Shown here: positions 58,812 through 64,000 of the stretch, piece after piece
How positions within the stretch are numbered: the stretch's first letter is position 1
Layout of the letters: the number at the start of each line of letters is the position of its first letter
Assembly (NCBI RefSeq): GCF_001830325.1
Contig: NZ_MHZG01000001.1
Location: forward strand, 1-64,000
Length of the DNA stretch: 64,000 bases
Reading direction: 5' to 3'
From: Polynucleobacter sp. GWA2_45_21
Lineage (GTDB): Bacteria > Pseudomonadota > Gammaproteobacteria > Burkholderiales > Burkholderiaceae
Program-made: the position numbers and the translations under genes
The notes under the pieces: generated by a model
Databases searched by the model: none
What the model saw: only the letters and a program-made list of their open reading frames with translations
What the model was told of the DNA's origin: nothing

Positions 58812-59167
58812 ACTGCATTATCCGGGCACTATTCAACATCCTTGGTGAGCCAAGAAAAGGATATGAACGCTGCCAAGGACGAAGGCGATAACCTATCGAT
58901 TACTAAGTCTCAAAAAGAGATCAAAGTGGATATGAGCTCATCAGATGCCATCTCTATATTGGGCTCACCCAATATGCTCGCTACCGAAGGGAAGCGACGT
59001 GAGTCTTGGGCATAGAAGTTATGGCCTCAAGCTCAGCCGATCGGTCATTTCTACGGTTTCTCGCAGATAGAAGTGCAACCGTGAGTCGAACCAAAAAAAT
59101 GCCACCCATTGTCATCAAGTGTGATGACAATGGTAATTTAATATATTTACAGTTATATTTACATTAA
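58812..59167 (+). pseudogene. decayed BamE/SmpA-like lipoprotein gene
   Basis: Two consecutive frame fragments read as one lipoprotein. The first (58812-59015) gives TALSGHYSTSLV, a lipobox with the Cys replaced by His. It continues to KEIKVDMSSSDAISILGSP and ends at a premature TAG. The second (59021-59167) ends in SATVSRTKKMPPIVIKCDDNGN. The M-S-S-x-D-x-I-x-x-LGSPN pattern and the IVIK-x-DDNGN tail are typical of BamE/SmpA-like small lipoproteins. There is no start codon with a signal peptide, and the 3' end runs into the second MerR promoter. It fills most of the 58770-59185 gap. Confidence 0.6.
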
Positions 59168-59179
59168 TAGTGTTAATAT
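59158..59179 (+). promoter_or_regulatory. conserved MerR promoter element, copy 2
   Basis: TTTACATTAATAGTGTTAATAT ends 6 nt before the second MerR ATG, the same distance as at 50246-50267. A second TTTACAGTT lies directly upstream at 59147-59155. Confidence 0.55.
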
Positions 59180-59185
59180 AACTAG

Positions 59186-59593
59186 ATGGAAACTCAAAAA
59201 CTCACCTTTGATGAACTTTGCGCCTTATCGGGCTTAAGTTCGCGCACTCTGCGTTACTACACCCAAATTGGCTTAATTGATAAGCCTATAGGGCAAACAA
59301 GAGCAGCTCACTACACCAGCCTTCATCTTGAAAAAGCCCTGCGCATCAAGCAATTAACTGAGTCAGGTATATCACTAGAGCGGATACGCGAAGTTTTATC
59401 CGGCGAGACTTTACCCCTCCCCGTTCGCACCAAAAAACCAGGGCAAATTGAAGTGAAAACCCATCTTTGGATCGCTGATGGTGTTGAACTCCAAGTCTCC
59501 CCAGAATCGGCAAATTTAAGCCCAGAAGCATTACGTGAATTTTTGCAAAGCGTGATGCACTCCTATGAGCAGATTACAAAGGATAAGAAATGA
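59186..59593 (+). CDS. MerR-family transcriptional regulator, module 2
   Basis: The 135-aa paralogue of the protein at 50274 has the same length and layout: MerR helix-turn-helix (FDELCALSGLSSRTLRYYTQIGLIDKP ... SGISLERIREVLSG) and the C-terminal THLWIADGVELQVSPESANLSPEALREFL segment. Both DNA and protein are close to copy 1. There is no ribosome binding site before the ATG. The stop overlaps the downstream VIT/vWA start as ATGA, as in module 1. Confidence 0.88.
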   Translation: METQKLTFDELCALSGLSSRTLRYYTQIGLIDKPIGQTRAAHYTSLHLEKALRIKQLTESGISLERIREVLSGETLPLPVRTKKPGQIEVKTHLWIADGVELQVSPESANLSPEALREFLQSVMHSYEQITKDKK

Positions 59594-61908
59594 TCGCCAT
59601 CCAAAATCAATCCCCATTACCGTTCAGCCGTAATCAATTGATGGCACTGCAATCAGTAAAAGCCACAGGGGTGGTCAAAGGCCTCATGTTGGAAATGACC
59701 ATTCGCCAGGAATATCAAAATTTCACACAAGACACTCTTGAGGCTTCCTATACCTTTCCCATGGGTTGGGGTGCTAGCTTTATGGATCTTCATGTAGAAA
59801 TTGCAGGCAAGCGACTGCGCGGCTTAGTCATCGAAAAGCAGGCGGCAATCACGGGATATGAAAAAGCCATTGCCGAGGGGGACACCCCCATCATGCTCGA
59901 GAAAAACTCCGAAGGCATCTACACCGCTAGCTTGGGTAACCTCAAGCCTGGCGAAACCGCAACCATTGAATATCGCTATGCGCAATTGCTACAAGTCGAA
60001 GAGGGATGCGCCAGAATTTGTTTGCCCACCACCATTGCACCACGGTACGGAAAAGAACGGTTTGGCGGCATTCAAGAGCATCAAAGCACCCAAGCAGATA
60101 TATTGGTGCAATACCCTCTTACCCTCTCATTGTGGCTTAGTGGGGGCACCGAAAAATGCACGATTGAGTCCCCCAGCCATCACATTAAAGTAACGCAAAA
60201 CACCTCTAGAACGCTGGTTGAATTAACTCGCAATGGATTTTTAGATCGCGACTTTATTCTTAACTTGAGCGGACTCAAAAACCAATCTTTTTGCATGGTT
60301 GCACCGGATACAAATAGGAAACCAGAGGCTTACACTGTACTAGCTAGCTTTAATCCCAATATTGATAGCAATGAGATTGCTGGACCCATTGCACTGAAGA
60401 TCCTGGTAGATTGCTCGGGCTCCATGAATGGCGATAGCATTGAATCTGCCAAGGAAGCATTGCATCAGGTTTTAATGAATCTTAATTCCGATGACCAACT
60501 TAGCTACTCCCAATTTGGCGATACAGTAAAGCATGCCTTTGAAAATCTGCAACTAGCCACCCCATTTAATATTGCTGCGTCATCCATCTTTATCAGCAAT
60601 ACCGAAGCCAATTTAGGCGGCACACAGATTGAACATGCCCTCCTTTCCACCTTCAAACTCAAAGCGAAGGACGCTCAGGCAGATATTTTGCTTATTACCG
60701 ATGGTGAAGTTTGGGATACAGCGAACATCATTGAGACTGCCAAGCAATCTGGGCAACGCATCTTTGCCATTGGCGTTGGCAACGCTCCTGCTGAAACGCT
60801 CTTACAAGAACTCGCTGAAGAGACTGGTGGCGCTTGCGAACTAGTGCCACCCAACGGGGATGTTCAGATGGGAATTACTCGCATGTTTCACCGCCTGCGC
60901 CAGCCTAGAGCACGCAATATTGAAATCGATTGGGGTCATGATGGAAAGCCTGAGTGGGTCAGCGGCATCAGTGCAGCTATATTTAATCTCAATACCAGTC
61001 ATGTATTTGCCGGCTTTAAATCGCCGCCCCAACGCCCTGCCACCCTATCTTTTCAGCTCGGAAGTAATCCTAAAAGATATTTGGCGCAGGCAAACACCTT
61101 AATGCAATCCGATTCAGATCTGATTCCTAGACTAGGAGCAGCACAAAGGCTTAGAATCATGTCTGATGAAGATCAAACTACCTTAGCCATCAATTACCAA
61201 TTGATCACTAGGCATACGAACTACCTACTCACATATATTCGCCCAGAAGAAGAAAAAGCCACTGGCTTACCAGAGCTCCAAAAAGTAGCTCAAATGCTAG
61301 CAGCGGGCTGGAGTGGTGCTGGAACTAGCAAAGACATGAGTGGGCCTCAAGTTCTATTTTCCAGGAGCAGACAATCATTTGATGCTAGTTACGATTTGCC
61401 CAGGGTCTTTAGAAGCACGGCAAACTCAAAAATAACAATTCAAGAGTGTGATGATGAATGCAATTCCTTAGAAGAGTTGGCGGCACCAGAAAAAGCAAGC
61501 AATCAAAGAACTCAAGGGCCACTCACACCCCATGAAATCATTGATCTTGCCAATCAGTGGATTCAAAATCCCGCAGATATTGGGCAATTTGTAGAAGCAA
61601 TCCAAGCGCAATTGATTGATGCGAATCTAACGTCCTTACTGAAACAATTTACTCCCATCCTATCTGATAAAGACGCCTGGACTGTCATTCTGTCTTGGTT
61701 ATTGATTGACTCGCGCACTAAAGGGAAGTGGAAACCAAAAACGAAAACAGCGATTGAGGCTTTGGCAAATACATTGCCCGCAAACCAACTCAAGACCTCA
61801 CTAGCAATTGTGAAACCCTATTTAAGCAGGCTATTGGATAACCATCCATCGCCTGAAACTGCGACCGTATGGAGCCTCCCCAACTGGCTACGCAAATTAG
61901 CTGATTAG
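59590..61908 (+). CDS. VIT and von Willebrand A domain protein, module 2
   Basis: The 772-aa paralogue of the product at 50678 has the VIT domain (about 15-140, with YTFPMGWGASFMDL and YTASLGNLKPGETATIEYRY) and the vWA domain with complete MIDAS (DCSGSM at residue 272 onward, GGTQIE, LLITDGE). The unassigned C-terminal region is more diverged (acidic ECDDECNSLEEL patch around 620). No signal peptide or membrane segment. The two copies keep the domain order and the exact MIDAS position, so both are probably functional. Followed 8 bp later by a secreted-protein gene. Confidence 0.88.
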   Translation: MIAIQNQSPLPFSRNQLMALQSVKATGVVKGLMLEMTIRQEYQNFTQDTLEASYTFPMGWGASFMDLHVEIAGKRLRGLVIEKQAAITGYEKAIAEGDTPIMLEKNSEGIYTASLGNLKPGETATIEYRYAQLLQVEEGCARICLPTTIAPRYGKERFGGIQEHQSTQADILVQYPLTLSLWLSGGTEKCTIESPSHHIKVTQNTSRTLVELTRNGFLDRDFILNLSGLKNQSFCMVAPDTNRKPEAYTVLASFNPNIDSNEIAGPIALKILVDCSGSMNGDSIESAKEALHQVLMNLNSDDQLSYSQFGDTVKHAFENLQLATPFNIAASSIFISNTEANLGGTQIEHALLSTFKLKAKDAQADILLITDGEVWDTANIIETAKQSGQRIFAIGVGNAPAETLLQELAEETGGACELVPPNGDVQMGITRMFHRLRQPRARNIEIDWGHDGKPEWVSGISAAIFNLNTSHVFAGFKSPPQRPATLSFQLGSNPKRYLAQANTLMQSDSDLIPRLGAAQRLRIMSDEDQTTLAINYQLITRHTNYLLTYIRPEEEKATGLPELQKVAQMLAAGWSGAGTSKDMSGPQVLFSRSRQSFDASYDLPRVFRSTANSKITIQECDDECNSLEELAAPEKASNQRTQGPLTPHEIIDLANQWIQNPADIGQFVEAIQAQLIDANLTSLLKQFTPILSDKDAWTVILSWLLIDSRTKGKWKPKTKTAIEALANTLPANQLKTSLAIVKPYLSRLLDNHPSPETATVWSLPNWLRKLAD

Positions 61909-61916
61909 GATCTGTT

Positions 61917-62498
61917 ATGAAAAATATTTTACGTCTATCCTTACTGACACTTTGCCTCACAACGGTCCCAGCGCTTGCCCAAAGTGACTTATGCGACTAC
62001 TACCAACCTCAGTGCGTCAAAAAGTTTGATCAATACACCGAGACAGCGAAACAATTGGATGTTCAGGTAAAAAACAAAGAGTTATCCAATCTTGAAGCAG
62101 CGCAAAAAGCAGTTGCATTATCAGATTCGCTTTATCCAAAAGATGTATTGCTGGCGAGTATCAATAAGCAAAATCTCGTGATGGCTCAATTTGCTGAGCG
62201 CTACCACCTCTCAGAGAGCCAAATGAGTGAACTCGATAACTCCGCAACAGATACATTTCGTCAAGCCCTATTAGAGCGATTCGCCGTCATGAAAGCAGCC
62301 AAGGAAGTCGGTCAGTTTTATAGTCAATATCAGGCGCCACAGCAATATCAACCGCCCCAACAAAATCCAGCCAATACTGCTGCAATAGCGACTTTGCTTA
62401 ATGGTATTGGCAAGGCTTTTACTAACTCATTTGGTCAATCGATTACCCCACCACCCCGTATCTGCAATTACTACGGCGGCACGAGTTACTGCTTTTAG
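61917..62498 (+). CDS. secreted Gln/Pro-rich protein of unknown function
   Basis: The 193-aa protein has a signal peptide (residues about 1-22, ending PALAQ), a Cys pair at DLCDYYQPQC, a helical middle, a Gln/Pro-rich stretch (about 140-155, QYQAPQQYQPPQQNP) and a Cys-containing end (PRICNYYGGTSYCF). The four cysteines in two pairs near the ends suggest disulfides in the periplasm or outside. AGGATCTGTT precedes the ATG. Its tight spacing after the VIT/vWA gene suggests cotranscription. No family recognised. Confidence 0.72.
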   Translation: MKNILRLSLLTLCLTTVPALAQSDLCDYYQPQCVKKFDQYTETAKQLDVQVKNKELSNLEAAQKAVALSDSLYPKDVLLASINKQNLVMAQFAERYHLSESQMSELDNSATDTFRQALLERFAVMKAAKEVGQFYSQYQAPQQYQPPQQNPANTAAIATLLNGIGKAFTNSFGQSITPPPRICNYYGGTSYCF

Positions 62499-62510
62499 GA
62501 GATTCCTACT

Positions 62511-63053
62511 GTGAATCCAGAGACAAAACACACGGTATGTCTTTCCTTCTGGAGAAGTCTGAAGGGTGGAGTTTGCACCTCTTACCGAGCTGATGCTGCC
62601 ATCATTGAAAATGAGGGCTGGCCTGAAATCACGAGTGCACTCTCAATTGAGGGGCTACTGTTTAAACCTACGGTACGAGACTACTATCTGCTCAGACGTC
62701 GACCCATCATCCATAAATTGTTTACAAACCACACCACCAATCTGCGTATTTATGGATCATCAAATTCTATATTTGAAATAGAGGATGAGGACTCCAGAAT
62801 ATTTCGCTTTGATCATGCCGGAAAGCAATTTGAGACCAGCATTATTTGGTCGATTGATGATTCATACACACTTTCAAGCATTCTTCATGATGTTCGTAAT
62901 GCAAACTTCGTCACTGCTTCTATTGAGCTTCTATGCAGCGATAGTTTCTTTGATTTATCTAATCCAAAGTTTGAAGAGGTTGATGAATACGGGCAAACTG
63001 AAGTTCATCAACATGAAATTAATATCAAGCGGATTAATTTGGTTTTTGAATAA
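62511..63053 (+). CDS. hypothetical protein
   Basis: A 180-aa soluble protein without recognised domain: an N-terminal part rich in Leu and Arg (RDYYLLRRRPIIHKLF), followed by alternating acidic and beta-prone stretches. GTG at 62511 is used, with AGGAG 9 nt upstream; a later ATG start is not obvious. It lies 12 bp after the secreted-protein gene and before a terminator, so it is probably the last gene of the module 2 operon. Confidence 0.6.
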   Translation: MNPETKHTVCLSFWRSLKGGVCTSYRADAAIIENEGWPEITSALSIEGLLFKPTVRDYYLLRRRPIIHKLFTNHTTNLRIYGSSNSIFEIEDEDSRIFRFDHAGKQFETSIIWSIDDSYTLSSILHDVRNANFVTASIELLCSDSFFDLSNPKFEEVDEYGQTEVHQHEINIKRINLVFE

Positions 63054-63080
63054 CCGCTGTTGATCAGCGTTATATTTTTT
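63046..63080 (+). terminator. terminator of the MerR-VIT/vWA module 2 operon
   Basis: TAAC-CGCTG-TTGAT-CAGCG-TTA with one bulged C, followed by TATATTTTTT. The stem overlaps the stop codon of the preceding gene. Confidence 0.8.
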
Positions 63081-63201
63081 ACTAGAGTGATACCTCTACG
63101 GTAAAATTTCCCTATTCTCACCAAAAGTGGGAATAGCCCTCGTACACGGCTGGAGCGAGACTTACTTCAATGTAAGCTTTCCAGATTGCCCTGCGGGGGC
63201 T
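63078..63201 (+). ncRNA. candidate promoter and structured leader or small RNA upstream of dinB
   Basis: TTTACT and TAAAAT spaced by 18 nt (63078-63107) could start a transcript at about 63114. Its first bases form a 10-bp hairpin (63112-63121 with 63127-63136, loop CAAAA). An alternative or following 8-bp outer stem, AGCCCTCG (63135-63142) with CGGGGGCT (63194-63201), encloses CTGGA/TCCAG and CTTAC/GTAAG stems. I do not recognise an Rfam family. The remaining 63202-63370 before dinB shows no clear element. Confidence 0.4.
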
Positions 63202-63370
63202 TCTTCAAAAGAATGCTGTCATTAAAGCTTCATTGCAGCATGCTACCCACGTTATTTCAACCTTGCTTTTAGAGGATTTAGGATTTGATCGTTAAATACA
63301 AAGGCAGGTATTTAAGCCGTTCACGGTAAGTCATCCAAAAACTGTTTAGCAGTGATTTATCCTTAACGCT

Positions 63371-64000
63371 ATGACTGACCCCAAGCCCTCACCCCCTCGG
63401 CGGATTGCCCATTTAGATATGGATGCTTTTTTTGCCTCCGTGGAGTTATTGCGCTATCCGCAGCTCAAGGATCTACCGGTAGTGATTGGTGGTAGTGGAC
63501 ATGCCACTACCGAAGAGCTCTTTGCGAAGATTCTTCAAAGCGAACCTGAGTGGGATGACTTTCGTCCTCACAAGATTCCCTTGCGGTTTTTTCCCAGACT
63601 ATCAAGTTATGTGGGCAGAGGAGTAATCACCACCGCAACCTATGCCGCCCGTCAGTTTGGCGTGGGTTCAGCTATGGGGCTCATGAAAGCGGCTAAGTTA
63701 TGCCCGGAAGCCATTTTGCTACCAGTCGATTTTGAGCGCTACCGGCATTACTCAAGACTAATGAAAGAGACCGTAGCCGAAATTGCCCCTGTTATAGAGG
63801 ATCGTGGTTTGGATGAAGTCTACATTGACTTTACAAATGTACCGGGGGTGCAGCGCAAAGGTGGTCATACTTTAGCTCGGGTCATTCAGATGACGGTGCT
63901 CAGTAATACCGGATTGACCTGTTCGATTGGCGTAGCCCCCAATAAGCTACTTGCCAAAATGGCCAGTGACATGCACAAACCCAATGGTATTTGTGTTTTA
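63371..64000 (+). CDS. dinB: DNA polymerase IV (partial, runs off the window)
   Basis: This Y-family translesion polymerase is cut by the window end after 210 codons. Visible are the first metal-binding motif HLDMDAFFASVE (about residues 14-25), a family-typical insertion before GRGVITTATYAARQFGVGSAMGLMKAAKLCP, the catalytic pair in RGLDEVYIDF (Asp148-Glu149), and SIGVAPNKLLAKMASDMHKPNG at the edge. The insertion of about 35 residues after VVIGG is common in betaproteobacterial DinB. The start ATG is at 63371; no LexA box was identified upstream. Confidence 0.93.
   Translation, partial: MTDPKPSPPRRIAHLDMDAFFASVELLRYPQLKDLPVVIGGSGHATTEELFAKILQSEPEWDDFRPHKIPLRFFPRLSSYVGRGVITTATYAARQFGVGSAMGLMKAAKLCPEAILLPVDFERYRHYSRLMKETVAEIAPVIEDRGLDEVYIDFTNVPGVQRKGGHTLARVIQMTVLSNTGLTCSIGVAPNKLLAKMASDMHKPNGICVL

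Noticed and set aside
58933-58940. TGAGCTCA palindrome as a further WYL site
   Set aside because: The half-sites are inverted and overlap with no spacer, and it lies in former coding sequence of the lipoprotein remnant.

Overview
The window looks like chromosome of a free-living betaproteobacterium of the Burkholderiaceae, most likely Polynucleobacter or a close relative. The reasons are the gene order rpsB-tsf-pyrH-frr-uppS-cdsA-dxr-rseP-bamA-ompH-lpxD-fabZ-lpxA-lpxB-rnhB, the tight packing with many 1-4 nt stop/start overlaps, the moderate GC content and a Bug-type periplasmic binding protein. The genus call is an inference; no rRNA or other marker is present to confirm it.

Region 1 (1-15.2 kb, all minus strand) holds translation and envelope genes: rpsB and tsf, a strong terminator, then a long run from pyrH to a SpoU-type RNA methyltransferase covering UMP kinase, ribosome recycling, undecaprenyl and phospholipid precursor synthesis, isoprenoid synthesis, site-2 protease, outer-membrane protein assembly and lipid A synthesis. 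Region 2 (15.3-18.8 kb, plus) is map-glnD. Region 3 (18.9-22.5 kb) is a small catabolic locus: a D-tartrate dehydratase-like enolase-superfamily enzyme, a Bug solute-binding protein and a small repeat protein, divergent from a LysR regulator whose start abuts a perfect palindrome. Region 4 (22.5-36.4 kb) is again core: ligA-zipA-smc, dapD-dapE-prmB, radA, a small secreted protein, kup, and an initiator tRNA-fMet with a terminator.

Region 5 (36.4-63.4 kb) is accessory. Directly after tRNA-fMet come a type I restriction-modification operon (hsdR-hsdM-hsdS) and, facing it, a complete type I Zorya anti-phage operon (zorA-zorB-zorC-zorD). Next are two paralogous, directly repeated modules, each a MerR-family regulator translationally coupled to a cytosolic VIT/von Willebrand A protein. 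They bracket two paralogous WYL-domain regulators, a tiny secreted repeat protein, a GmrSD-like DUF262/HNH protein, an outer-membrane beta-barrel and several gene remnants. The window ends inside dinB (DNA polymerase IV), preceded by a strongly foldable leader.

The most interesting regulatory signal is an inverted repeat, AGCTCA-N5-TGAGCT or close variants. It occurs upstream of the first WYL regulator, upstream of the secreted repeat protein and in the zorA/MerR intergenic region. It suggests that a WYL regulator ties the Zorya operon, itself and a secreted protein into one regulon. The MerR-VIT/vWA modules, with a shared 22-bp element exactly 6 nt before each MerR start codon, are the best candidate here for an undescribed system.
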